Assembly: GCF_002407605.1 (NCBI RefSeq)
Contig: NZ_NXGV01000004.1
Span: forward strand, 62,001-126,000
Reading direction: 5' to 3'
DNA from: Marinobacter sp. ANT_B65
GTDB taxonomy: Bacteria > Pseudomonadota > Gammaproteobacteria > Pseudomonadales > Oleiphilaceae
Length of the DNA: 64,000 nucleotides
The position numbers and the translations under genes are program-made. The notes beneath the pieces were generated by a model. That model did no database searches and was not told the origin of the DNA. It saw only the letters and a program-made list of their open reading frames with translations. Of this stretch, positions 1 to 8,042 are shown one piece after another; position 1 is the first letter of the stretch; every line of letters starts with the position of its first letter.

Positions 1-677
1 ATACCTGCATTCTTCCGTGACCCCCCGGCCTGCTCCGGCCACCAGGTAAACTGATTACTCTGTTTATTGATCTCGCGGAACGCATCAACACAGCCCATTT
101 CATCGAATAACCGGTCAAGCCATGCACGTTCGTGGGGCAGAAAACCTGAAAAATCCAGCTTGTGGTACAAGGGGCTTGCATCGGTTACGTGATGCGCAGT
201 CTGCAGGTTCGCACCAAAAATGAACTGGCGGCGCTTACGCAGGGTTTTTTGCATATGCAGACCAAAGGCTTCCATAAACTCATCTTTATGGTCCAGAACG
301 GTCAGATCATCTTCGCTGATCAGCTCTTCCTCACGTCCGAGAGCACAGGGAGCCAACACACATGCCACAGAAACCTTGTCGAAATCCGCCTGAATAAAGC
401 GTCCTTCCCGGTCCGCCTGCTCGTTGGCAAAACCGTACATAATGGCTTTCGGAAAGTGCCGCGTGTATATGCCCACGCCACCGTCTTCATTATTTTCGCC
501 ATCTATGAAGTAGGCCTCATACCCTTCCGGGATAAGGTTGTAGTCTTCAATCTCGTAGGCTCGCATGCGGTGATCCTGAACACAGACAACGTCTGCATCC
601 TGCTCGGCCAGCCAGTCAAAAAAACCTTTTTCAACGGCCTGAGCAAGACCATTGACGCTGATTGATACTACCCGCAT
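1..677 (-). CDS. crc: Crc-like catabolite repression control protein (ExoIII/EEP fold, degenerate active site), C-terminus cut by window edge
   Basis: The first 225 residues are visible; the rest lies beyond position 1. The fold family is exonuclease III (endonuclease/exonuclease/phosphatase). The N-terminus [10 protein letters not shown] keeps the family Asn, but the catalytic residues are altered as in Pseudomonas Crc: the LQE glutamate is Asp35 (VQD), the catalytic Tyr segment reads LAPCALG, and the GDxN motif is GANL at residues 155-158. The [12 protein letters not shown] segment, common to ExoIII and Crc, is intact. Known for the family: Pseudomonas Crc lacks nuclease activity and acts with Hfq in translational repression of catabolic mRNAs. 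The gene is divergent from pyrE, the same arrangement as crc/pyrE in Pseudomonas. Start is ATG at 677. The Crc role is inferred; a weakly active nuclease cannot be excluded. Confidence 0.8.
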   Translation of the reverse strand, partial: MRVVSISVNGLAQAVEKGFFDWLAEQDADVVCVQDHRMRAYEIEDYNLIPEGYEAYFIDGENNEDGGVGIYTRHFPKAIMYGFANEQADREGRFIQADFDKVSVACVLAPCALGREEELISEDDLTVLDHKDEFMEAFGLHMQKTLRKRRQFIFGANLQTAHHVTDASPLYHKLDFSGFLPHERAWLDRLFDEMGCVDAFREINKQSNQFTWWPEQAGGSRKNAG

Positions 678-758
678 ACGTGTTCCCTGATTCGGTTTGT
701 GTGTATGATACCGTTTTTACGCGTTATTAAAAGATCCACACCCGCCAGAAGCCTTGCC

Positions 759-1397
759 ATGCACAACTATCAGCAAAATTTTATTGAGTTTGCCATTCGC
801 CGTAACGTACTTCGTTTTGGTGATTTTACTCTCAAATCCGGACGCACCAGCCCATATTTTTTCAACGCAGGGCTGTTCAACACTGGAGATGACTTACTAC
901 AGTTAAGCAAAGCCTATGCCGAAGCCATCGACCGCAGCGGCCTGAATTATGACATCATTTTCGGGCCTGCCTATAAGGGCATTCCGCTGGCAACAGTGAC
1001 CGCTATGGCCCTGGCCCGCGAAGGTAACAGCAAGCCATTTGCCTTTAACCGCAAAGAAAAGAAAGATCACGGCGAAGGCGGCAGTATTGTCGGAGCCCCG
1101 TTGCAGGGTAAAGTACTTATTGTTGATGATGTGATTACGGCTGGTACAGCCATACGCGAATCCATTGATATTATCCGCGCCGCCGGGGCTGAGCCTGCCG
1201 GCGTACTGATCGCGCTGGACCGGCAGGAGCGGGGGAACAGCGAACTCTCTGCCATACAGGAAGTAGAGAGCGAGTTTGGCATCCCGGTTGTTAGTATAAT
1301 ATGTCTGGAACAGGTTCTGGACTATCTTGAGACCAATCCGGAGTTTTCTGGCCATGCCGCCAAGGTCGCCAGCTACCGGGAACTTTACGGAGTCTGA
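759..1397 (+). CDS. pyrE: Orotate phosphoribosyltransferase
   Basis: Makes orotidine 5'-monophosphate from orotate and PRPP, the fifth step of pyrimidine synthesis, in the cytoplasm. The 212-residue length matches E. coli PyrE (213). The PRPP-binding signature [13 protein letters not shown] and the N-terminal [16 protein letters not shown] block are both present. An in-frame start at 699 would add 20 residues not seen in the family, so the ATG at 759 ([13 protein letters not shown]) is preferred. It is divergent from the Crc-like gene and followed 3 bp later by a DUF4124 gene, probably co-transcribed. Confidence 0.95.
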   Translation: MHNYQQNFIEFAIRRNVLRFGDFTLKSGRTSPYFFNAGLFNTGDDLLQLSKAYAEAIDRSGLNYDIIFGPAYKGIPLATVTAMALAREGNSKPFAFNRKEKKDHGEGGSIVGAPLQGKVLIVDDVITAGTAIRESIDIIRAAGAEPAGVLIALDRQERGNSELSAIQEVESEFGIPVVSIICLEQVLDYLETNPEFSGHAAKVASYRELYGV

Positions 1398-1400
1398 CTG

Positions 1401-2054
1401 ATGCACAAGCACCTGACTGCATTTTCAGCTACGGCAACAGCACTCCTGCTGACGCTTGGTATGGCAACCGTTGCTGAAGCGGGCATGTACCGTTATATAG
1501 ACGAAAACGGCCAGGTTGTGATCAGCAACACCATTCCCCAGCAAGCGACCAAGCGCGGCTACGACATTCTCAATTCGAACGGCCGCATAGTGGAAGTCAT
1601 TCCACCGGCACCGACGGAAGCTGAAATTGCCGCTCGCGAAGCGGAAAAACAGCGTCAGGAAGAACTCGCCATTCAGCGCGAGAAAGACGCTCAGTTGCTA
1701 AAGCGCTTCAGCCACCCGGATCAGGCCATAAGAGCCATGCACCGAAAGCTGGGTGAACTGCGGGGCCTGATTCAGCTCAAACGAGGTAACATTTCCGTTA
1801 TCTCAAGCCAGCTCGACAATGAACAAAGTCGTGCCGCAAACATGGAGCGCTCTGGCCAGAAAATACCAGAGGCAACCCTCGAAAAAATCCGTCGTCTTGA
1901 ATCACAGATACGCGATATAGAGAAGGATATTTCCTGGCAGACCCGGGAAACAGATGCCCTGATACAGTCGTTTGAAGCAGATATTAAACGGCTTGAAAAA
2001 GTCACGGGGAAGACCCGCACACTATCGCTGGACCCGGAAGGCGCTACGGATTAG
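1401..2054 (+). CDS. DUF4124 domain exported protein
   Basis: A 217-residue protein with a signal peptide (hydrophobic stretch about residues 10-22, cleavage likely after AEA). A short DUF4124 module follows (YRYIDENGQVVISNTIP), then a long charged alpha-helical and coiled-coil region (residues about 70-200) rich in Glu, Arg and Gln. DUF4124 proteins are periplasmic or envelope proteins of unknown function, common in Pseudomonas-like bacteria. It lies 3 bp after pyrE. No enzymatic motif is visible, so the function is not assigned. Confidence 0.8.
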   Translation: MHKHLTAFSATATALLLTLGMATVAEAGMYRYIDENGQVVISNTIPQQATKRGYDILNSNGRIVEVIPPAPTEAEIAAREAEKQRQEELAIQREKDAQLLKRFSHPDQAIRAMHRKLGELRGLIQLKRGNISVISSQLDNEQSRAANMERSGQKIPEATLEKIRRLESQIRDIEKDISWQTRETDALIQSFEADIKRLEKVTGKTRTLSLDPEGATD

Positions 2055-2096
2055 CAGGCCACCAACCTACGCGACAAAGCCTGCAGCCAGACAAAG

Positions 2097-2128
2097 AAGG
2101 GGTGCCAGAACCGAGCCTGGCACCCCTT
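2097..2128. terminator. Bidirectional rho-independent terminator-like hairpin
   Basis: A 12-bp perfect stem (AAGGGGTGCCAG paired with CTGGCACCCCTT) around an 8-nt loop lies between the convergent DUF4124 and phasin-like genes. The T-rich side is better on the minus strand (TTCTTTGT), so it probably ends the phasin-like gene and may serve both directions. Confidence 0.75.
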
Positions 2129-2181
2129 CCCTGATTCACATCAACACAGCCTTTGTGCTGATATTACTTCCACAGCCCAAA

Positions 2182-2601
2182 TCAGGCTGAAGTAGCTTCA
2201 CTCTTCTCTGCAGCTGCTTTCTTTGCCGCTGGCTTTCTGGCTGCCGGCTTCTTGGCTGCTACAGGCTTACTGGCATCCTGTGCTGCTTTGGAAACCTGCT
2301 CTGCCGCTTCAGATACAGCGTCTGCACCTTCAACCGCTTCTTTCTCAAGCTTTGCCACCAGCTCGGCTGCAAAGTTACCAAAGCGACTGTTCAGAGTACG
2401 CAACTGACCAAAGAGGCTATCGCTGTAACCGTTATAACGACTGCGCAGCGTTTTCACACTGTACTCACGAACTCCCGACTCAAGCTTCTCTGCATAGTCA
2501 AACGGCTTGGCCGCAAGCTTCTTCTGCTGCTCTTCAGCTGCATTGATGCCCTTGTCTACGATTTCCTGAAGCTGTTCCCGATATGTTTTAAGCTTACCCA
2601 T
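2182..2601 (-). CDS. Phasin-like protein with Lys/Ala/Pro-rich tail
   Basis: A 139-residue protein without signal peptide. Residues 1-110 are predicted mostly helical and amphipathic, like phasin-family granule or regulatory proteins. Residues 111-139 form a low-complexity basic tail of repeated KPAA/KKPA units, resembling the C-terminus of Pseudomonas AlgP or histone-H1-like proteins. The start follows a strong Shine-Dalgarno (AAGGGGAA). The role (polyhydroxyalkanoate granule surface or nucleoid/DNA binding through the basic tail) is not decided by sequence. Confidence 0.6.
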   Translation of the reverse strand: MGKLKTYREQLQEIVDKGINAAEEQQKKLAAKPFDYAEKLESGVREYSVKTLRSRYNGYSDSLFGQLRTLNSRFGNFAAELVAKLEKEAVEGADAVSEAAEQVSKAAQDASKPVAAKKPAARKPAAKKAAAEKSEATSA

Positions 2602-2748
2602 GTCATTTCCCCTTGGTTTACTGACGTTCTCTTAAGGCTCTCACCTGCCTGCTTTTGATCAGTGTTCGATATACCTGATCAGCTCTGAGCTGAAAGCCTT
2701 TCTTTGATTCTGAAACCAAGGTTACGGGGGAAAATTAGAGTATTCACA

Positions 2749-3144
2749 CTAAAAGCGAAAAGCTTTTGCGAGCTTCAACTCCCTTTCACAGCGAGCATTG
2801 CTAAATACCCGCTTATAAAAATCCTCCCTGCCTTCTCCCGCATATACTTCAATACTGCCCTGCCGGTCATGTGCGTTCTGGACCGCATCAACGAGTGCGT
2901 TGAGCTGCCCTTGGGAGATATAGGCGCTCTGAATTTCCAGTGACGCGTTTAGATAATGCTTCGCAAGTCGGGGGCTATGCCGATATTCCAAGTAGGTGTT
3001 CGAGCACAGCTGAAGGTTTACATACAATTCGCCATGTGATCGAACCAATTCCGGGGCAAGAAGATCGTTAGCCGACCCCAGAACCGGAAATACAACTAAC
3101 AGACCACAGAGCCTTAAAGCGTTAATCTCCATAACCTGCCGCAT
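2749..3144 (-). CDS. Unrecognised exported protein, third gene of AT-rich cassette
   Basis: 131 residues with an N-terminal hydrophobic segment (about residues 8-24, ending VLGSA) consistent with a signal peptide. The mature part is short and helical, with two cysteines (in LQLCSNTY and SNARCERE) that could form a disulfide in the periplasm. A Shine-Dalgarno GGGAGG sits 9 nt before the chosen ATG. It starts 4 bp after the preceding membrane-protein gene, so it is probably translated from the same mRNA. I do not recognise the family. Base composition is AT-richer than the flanking core genes. Confidence 0.6.
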   Translation of the reverse strand: MRQVMEINALRLCGLLVVFPVLGSANDLLAPELVRSHGELYVNLQLCSNTYLEYRHSPRLAKHYLNASLEIQSAYISQGQLNALVDAVQNAHDRQGSIEVYAGEGREDFYKRVFSNARCERELKLAKAFRF

Positions 3145-3148
3145 CTAG

Positions 3149-3421
3149 TTACGCCTCCCTGAGGGAGGCAGCCAACCTGTAGCCTGCATCCATTGGTAGC
3201 GCAAAAATCGGCCATAAAATTAATGTTACCAACCAATCACTTTCGCCATACGATAGTTGTATAAAAAACATAGCGCCGTTCGCCAGCAGTAGGCTGCAGG
3301 CACCAACACCTCTACTCCAGAGCACCCAACTAACCCTGACGGCGCCAGCCACCATTGCTTTCAAACATGCAAAATATAGCAACCACCCCATAAATACGGA
3401 TACGACACCTATAAAGACCAT
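3149..3421 (-). CDS. Unrecognised small membrane protein, second gene of AT-rich cassette
   Basis: 90 residues with about three transmembrane segments (near residues 2-22, 40-55 and 62-78) and a short basic C-terminus. The ATG at 3421 comes one base after the TAG stop of the upstream gene, a typical coupled-translation arrangement. Earlier in-frame starts (from 3517) would lie inside that gene without a ribosome site, so they are rejected. No known family is recognised. With an exported partner downstream and a membrane-anchored partner upstream, an envelope-located function is inferred. Confidence 0.6.
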   Translation of the reverse strand: MVFIGVVSVFMGWLLYFACLKAMVAGAVRVSWVLWSRGVGACSLLLANGAMFFIQLSYGESDWLVTLILWPIFALPMDAGYRLAASLREA

Positions 3422-3422
3422 G

Positions 3423-4082
3423 CTACAGATCGCTGTAAACCAACAACCCGCGAGCGGCCAACTCACGCTTCGCCATATTGGATTCTTTGTGCGCCATGAA
3501 GTTAACCACGGAAACACATATCAGAGCCGCTACGGCTGTCGACCCTGCGATCTTTGCTTGAGCCACACTTAAACCCAGTTTTTGAGAAGTTTGCTGAACT
3601 ATCGGGGCTCTCAAGGTAGACGATATAATTTCTGAAGCGTAGGTCTTGATCCCTTTTTCTGCAAGAGCATAAACCGCAGCTGCAAGCGTGGCCACCTTTG
3701 GATCAGGCAAATCAATTACGTCATATTGATCGGTGATCTCTGCCTTTCTTTTCGAGAAGCGATAAAACTCCTTTAGCTCGCCGTCAGAAAGGCTCCACAT
3801 ATACCAAAAATGCTGAACGCTCTGATCCGAGATCAAAGTTCTTAGCGGAGCCATCATAAACCCTGGCGTTTGCGTCATTATGCTTCGTTGAACCTTAGCT
3901 CTTTGGGCTGAGGATAGAAGTCTAAAAGTAGCAATACCAGACAGAATGGGCCCATAGACTTCTGGGCGAGAAACAATTTCAGAGGAATACCGCTTCAACC
4001 CCATGATGTCAGCCAAAGCAACAAGAGGGGTTTCTTTGAACTCAGAGGTGACGTAACGAGAGCTTACACTCAAAGTAGACAT
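3423..4082 (-). CDS. Unrecognised protein with one C-terminal transmembrane helix, first gene of AT-rich cassette
   Basis: 219 residues. The N-terminal 170 residues look soluble and helical (segments FWYMWSLSDGELKEFYRFS and LPDPKVATLAAAVYALAEKG). One hydrophobic helix follows near residues 185-203 (STAVAALICVSVVNFMA), then a short charged tail. The start is fixed by the Shine-Dalgarno AAGGAAAG just before ATG 4082; an upstream start at 4151 would fall on the -35 element. The gene leads a tight operon (gaps of 1 and 4 bp). I do not recognise the family. Codon and base use is AT-richer than the neighbours, suggesting acquisition. Confidence 0.6.
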   Translation of the reverse strand: MSTLSVSSRYVTSEFKETPLVALADIMGLKRYSSEIVSRPEVYGPILSGIATFRLLSSAQRAKVQRSIMTQTPGFMMAPLRTLISDQSVQHFWYMWSLSDGELKEFYRFSKRKAEITDQYDVIDLPDPKVATLAAAVYALAEKGIKTYASEIISSTLRAPIVQQTSQKLGLSVAQAKIAGSTAVAALICVSVVNFMAHKESNMAKRELAARGLLVYSDL

Positions 4083-4121
4083 AGACACTTTCCTTAGTGA
4101 CATGTAATTCCATTTAATTAA

Positions 4122-4151
4122 AGTATCCATCTGGGACGGCGCCCCTGTCAA
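4122..4151 (-). promoter_or_regulatory. Sigma70-type promoter of the AT-rich cassette
   Basis: On the minus strand a perfect TTGACA (4151-4146) is followed after 18 bp by GATACT (4127-4122). Transcription would begin near 4115, leaving a leader of about 33 nt that contains the Shine-Dalgarno of the gene starting at 4082. The spacer holds GGGGCGCCGTCCC, a partial dyad that could be an operator. Confidence 0.6.
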
Positions 4152-4272
4152 GACGCGATGCTATCCGCGAAGCAGTTATGAATAAGCTATAGGCGTCGTC
4201 ACACAAGGCCTTGATTCATTGATCATTGCCACACATACCAGCACGTATAGGTCGGGTATCTGAGTAAAACAC

Positions 4273-4611
4273 TCACCAACGAAACAAAACCCAACTCGGA
4301 ATCAGCATGTCGGAATCAGTTTCCCGGATCCAGCCACCTCCATCCGCAGGCACCAGGTAATACTCAGCGCCGACTTCCGGCACCACCTTTATCTCCATAA
4401 GCTGTCCGTTCACCCGATACTCGTAAAACACCTTGTCATCACCTGGCCGGATGACAATCTGCGCCCCGTCACTCGATGGCTGATAATCGGAAATTACAAC
4501 CGGCTCTCGGGGCGTTTCTACAACGGTCTCATCCAGCGCACCGCTTTCCTGTGCCAACGCAGACCCGAGGCCGCAGACAAGCAGAAATGCAGAACAGGCG
4601 ATTCGTTTCAT
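4273..4611 (-). CDS. DUF2782 family exported protein
   Basis: 112 residues with a clear signal peptide (MKRIACSAFLLVCGLGSALA). The conserved DUF2782 core follows (QIVIRPGDDKVFYEYRVNGQLMEIKVVP...YYLV), ending with WVLFRW. The family is of unknown function, and the gene is usually adjacent to polA in Pseudomonas-like genomes, as here, where it is divergent from polA. Probably periplasmic. Confidence 0.85.
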   Translation of the reverse strand: MKRIACSAFLLVCGLGSALAQESGALDETVVETPREPVVISDYQPSSDGAQIVIRPGDDKVFYEYRVNGQLMEIKVVPEVGAEYYLVPADGGGWIRETDSDMLIPSWVLFRW

Positions 4612-4702
4612 TTTCGTGATACCCTTTTATTTATCCATCAAATTAAGTACAGAGTTGCACAAGCCAACCCACGCTTCAATCAGAATCCGGACCCGTTTTG
4701 AC

Positions 4703-7453
4703 ATGACTGAAAAAAAGACTCCACCTGTGGTGCTTGTGGACGGTTCGTCCTATTTATTCCGTGCTTATCACGCACTTCCACCACTGACCACCAGCAAGAA
4801 CCACCCTACCGGAGCCATTAAAGGCGTAATCGCAATGATCCGTCGCCTGGAGCAGGACTTTCCTGGATCAAAACTGGTTGTGGTGTTCGATGCGAAAGGC
4901 AAGACTTTCCGCCACGATCTGTATGAAGCCTATAAAGCCAACCGTCCGCCAATGCCCGATGACCTGGCGATGCAAATTGCCCCCATTCACCAGATGGTGA
5001 AGGCCATGGGCCTGCCGCTGCTGATAGTAGAAGGCGTGGAGGCGGATGATGTGATTGGCACTCTGGCCGACGAAGCCACAAGCAAAGGCATTGATGTGGT
5101 GGTATCAACCGGCGACAAGGATATGGCTCAACTGGTCAGCGACCACGTAACACTTATTAACACCATGACCGATACCCGGATGGACAGGAACGGTGTGGTT
5201 GAAAAATTTGGCGTACGCCCGGACCAGATAATCGACTATCTGGCGTTGGTAGGCGACAAGGTGGACAACATCCCCGGCGTTAACAAGTGCGGCCCGAAAA
5301 CAGCAGTGAAATGGCTGCAAGCCTACGACAACCTGGACCAGGTGATTGCCCATGCGGGGGAGATTAAAGGAAAAATTGGCGAATATCTGCGTGAAGCAGC
5401 CGATACCCTGCCCCTGAGCCGGGAGCTGGCAACTATCAAGATGGATGTGGCCCTCGATTTTGGCCTGGAAGATCTGCAGGAGCGGCAGCAGAACGACGAA
5501 GAGTTGCTCGAACTGTTCAGGGAATACGAACTAAAGAGCTGGGTTGCCGAGCTGGAGAACAAGGCAAACGAAGCCAGCAGCAACGCCGGCAACTCTGAGG
5601 TCACAGAAACAACCGACAGCGACTGCCCGCCGCCTCCGCAGGAAAAACGGTATAGCGTAATTACCCGACAGGAAGAGCTAGACGAGTGGGTAGAGAGACT
5701 CAAAAAGTCAGAGCTGTTCGCCTTCGACACCGAAACCACGAGCCTTCGCTATATGAGCGCCGAGGTAGTAGGCATGTCATTCGCCATAGAACCGGGCGAA
5801 GCAGCTTACGTACCCTTCGGCCACGACTATATGGGAGCGCCGGAACAACTCGAACGTGAGAAAGTACTGTCTCAGTTCAAGCCTCTGCTGGAAGACCCTG
5901 AACTCAAGAAGGTCGGCCAGAACCTGAAGTACGACAAAAACGTGCTAGCCAATCATGATATCTGCCTGGAAGGCATCGCCGAAGACACCATGGTGGAGTC
6001 CTACGTGCTCAACTCGGTGTCGTCCCGCCACGACATGGACACTCTGGCCAGAAAATATCTGGGTGAAGAAACCATCACCTTTGAATCCATTGCTGGCAAA
6101 GGCGCAAAGCAGCTCACGTTTAATCAGCTGGATCTGGAAAAGGCGGGCCCCTATGCGGCAGAAGACGCTGACGTTACCTTGCGGCTGCATCAGGTATTAC
6201 GCCCGCAACTGGCAAAAACCGGCAAGCTGCAATCCGTTTATGAGGACATAGACCTTCCCCTGGTGCCAGTCCTGTCGCGGATGGAGCAGCGCGGCACCTT
6301 GATTAAAGCCAGTACTCTGCGCCAGCACAGCCAGGAACTGGCAGAACGAATGGCCGAGCTGGAAAAACAGGCCCATGAAGTTGCTGGTGAAAACTTCAAC
6401 CTGGGCTCACCCAAGCAGTTGCAGGTCATTTTCTATGAAAAGATGGGGCTTCCTGTTATCAAAAAAACGCCAAAAGGCGCCCCATCTACAGCAGAGCCCG
6501 TATTACAGGAACTTGCCCATGAGCACGAACTGCCGAGGCTGATTCTTGAGCATCGCAGCCTGAGCAAGCTTAAATCCACTTACACGGATACTCTGCCAGA
6601 GCTGATCCATCACCGTACCGGACGGGTGCACACATCCTATCATCAGGCAGTCACCGCTACCGGAAGGCTTTCTTCATCGGAGCCCAATCTTCAGAACATC
6701 CCTATCCGCACTGAACAGGGCCGGCGCATTCGCCAGGCATTTATTGCGGAAAAGGGTTACAAACTGATCGCTGCCGACTACTCACAGATTGAGCTGAGGA
6801 TCATGGCGCACCTGTCTGAGGACAAAGGTCTGCTAACCGCCTTTGAAAATGGCGAAGACATTCACAAAGCCACCGCGGCCGAAGTTTTTGGTGTTGCACT
6901 GGAGGAGGTCAATAATGACCAGCGCCGCAGCGCCAAAGCCATAAACTTTGGCCTGATCTATGGAATGTCGGCATTTGGGCTCGCCCGCCAACTGGACGTT
7001 GAGCGCAAGGTAGCCCAGCAATATATCGACCGGTATTTCGAACGTTACCCGGGTGTTTTGCAATATATGGACAACATCCGAAAACAAGCCCACGACGATG
7101 GCTACGTTGAGACTCTGTTCGGTCGGCGCCTCTACTTGCCTGAAATTAATGCGCGCAACAAACAGCTTCAGCAGGCAGCCGAACGCACCGCCATTAACGC
7201 TCCTATGCAGGGTACCGCGGCGGACATCATCAAACGGGCGATGATTGAGGTAGACAACTGGTTGCACGAAGAACACGCAGACGACGCCAGCATGACCATG
7301 CAAGTACACGATGAGCTGATCCTCGAAGTAAGGGAAGATAAGCTGGAGGAGGTCAAGAAAGGCCTGGTTCAGCGTATGTCTGCAGCTGCAAGCCTGAAGG
7401 TGCCACTACTGGTTGAAGCAGGCACGGGTGACAACTGGGATCAGGCCCACTAG
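4703..7453 (+). CDS. polA: DNA polymerase I
   Basis: 916 residues (E. coli 928) with all three domains. The 5'-3' nuclease covers about 1-290 (VVFDAKGKTFRHDL, LVGDKVDNIPG). The 3'-5' proofreading domain covers about 315-505, with the DxE motif intact at D342/E344 and later YAAEDADVTLRL. The polymerase domain (about 515-916) has motif A DYSQIELR from D692, motif B RRSAKAINFGLIYG and motif C VHDEL at H869-D870. It removes Okazaki primers and fills repair gaps. ATG 4703 (MTEKKTPPVVLVDGSSYLFRAY) matches the family start; the longer frame from 4616 lacks homology. Confidence 0.97.
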   Translation: MTEKKTPPVVLVDGSSYLFRAYHALPPLTTSKNHPTGAIKGVIAMIRRLEQDFPGSKLVVVFDAKGKTFRHDLYEAYKANRPPMPDDLAMQIAPIHQMVKAMGLPLLIVEGVEADDVIGTLADEATSKGIDVVVSTGDKDMAQLVSDHVTLINTMTDTRMDRNGVVEKFGVRPDQIIDYLALVGDKVDNIPGVNKCGPKTAVKWLQAYDNLDQVIAHAGEIKGKIGEYLREAADTLPLSRELATIKMDVALDFGLEDLQERQQNDEELLELFREYELKSWVAELENKANEASSNAGNSEVTETTDSDCPPPPQEKRYSVITRQEELDEWVERLKKSELFAFDTETTSLRYMSAEVVGMSFAIEPGEAAYVPFGHDYMGAPEQLEREKVLSQFKPLLEDPELKKVGQNLKYDKNVLANHDICLEGIAEDTMVESYVLNSVSSRHDMDTLARKYLGEETITFESIAGKGAKQLTFNQLDLEKAGPYAAEDADVTLRLHQVLRPQLAKTGKLQSVYEDIDLPLVPVLSRMEQRGTLIKASTLRQHSQELAERMAELEKQAHEVAGENFNLGSPKQLQVIFYEKMGLPVIKKTPKGAPSTAEPVLQELAHEHELPRLILEHRSLSKLKSTYTDTLPELIHHRTGRVHTSYHQAVTATGRLSSSEPNLQNIPIRTEQGRRIRQAFIAEKGYKLIAADYSQIELRIMAHLSEDKGLLTAFENGEDIHKATAAEVFGVALEEVNNDQRRSAKAINFGLIYGMSAFGLARQLDVERKVAQQYIDRYFERYPGVLQYMDNIRKQAHDDGYVETLFGRRLYLPEINARNKQLQQAAERTAINAPMQGTAADIIKRAMIEVDNWLHEEHADDASMTMQVHDELILEVREDKLEEVKKGLVQRMSAAASLKVPLLVEAGTGDNWDQAH

Positions 7454-7473
7454 CTCCGAAACCTGGCACGCAA

Positions 7474-7521
7474 CGCCCTGTTTTTGTTTGCACCTGATGC
7501 AAGATGCACAAAAACAGGGCG
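7474..7521 (+). repeat. Nested inverted repeat / stem-loop downstream of polA
   Basis: A perfect 14-bp inverted repeat (CGCCCTGTTTTTGT at 7474-7487 and its complement at 7508-7521) encloses a second small inverted repeat (TTGCA at 7488-7492 with TGCAA at 7498-7502). It lies 20 bp after the polA stop and ends 125 bp before the next start. It can form an extended hairpin and may stop polA transcription, but there is no clean T-run after it, so the role is uncertain. Confidence 0.6.
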
Positions 7522-7646
7522 CACTTTCTCATGCAACTCTTCAGAACCCCGCTATTCCGCCATACCTCCCGAACGGCACAAAATCTGCATCATTCTCCGG
7601 GTCCGGAGTAAAATCCGATGCAGTGACACCGATTCGAGGTCTTTCC

Positions 7647-8009
7647 ATGAATTCGTTAACAAGTGAACGTAACTGGTTGTTCGATCCCTCCCTTTTAAAA
7701 CTGGCATATCAATGCCGGCGCCTGATTCAGTCCGAATTTGGTGTAAAACTTCACTTGGACGAGGCCGACCTGGGGCAACACCTGGCTGATTATGCGGGCA
7801 AAACCCGGTCTCGTGATCTGGCTCATACCTGGGAAACCCTGAAACAGAAAGTGCCGGAACTGAGCGCGATGGAAGAAGATCCGGGCCCGACGCTTAGAAT
7901 GTACCGGGGCCAGCCAATCTTTGAAGATCGAGGTGAACGGAAAGGAGGGGATTCCGGAGAAGAAGCCCGGAACAGGAAAATGGTCTACAGAGGGCAGATG
8001 GTAGGCTGA
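7647..8009 (+). CDS. Hypothetical protein, small, soluble
   Basis: 120 residues, no signal peptide or membrane segment. Visible features are a charged helical N-terminal part (NWLFDPSLLKLAYQCRRLIQSEFGVKL trimmed here to its ends), a central LADYAGKTRSRDLAHTWETL stretch, and a C-terminal MVYRGQMVG that echoes an earlier MYRGQPIFE, a possible short internal repeat. The ATG at 7647 follows a GAGGT ribosome site; the longer frame from 7413 overlaps polA and is rejected. It is convergent with fadL, 33 bp away. Function unknown. Confidence 0.6.
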   Translation: MNSLTSERNWLFDPSLLKLAYQCRRLIQSEFGVKLHLDEADLGQHLADYAGKTRSRDLAHTWETLKQKVPELSAMEEDPGPTLRMYRGQPIFEDRGERKGGDSGEEARNRKMVYRGQMVG

Positions 8010-8042
8010 TTCCGGGAATGGAACCAGCCCCACAAGACCGGA

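Noticed and set aside
162..665. Long plus-strand open frame over the Crc-like gene
   Set aside because: No homology-like pattern; the minus strand translates to a convincing ExoIII/Crc sequence across the same bases.
4083..4151. N-terminal extension of the first cassette gene
   Set aside because: The extra codons fall on the predicted promoter and lack a ribosome site, whereas ATG 4082 has AAGGAAAG.
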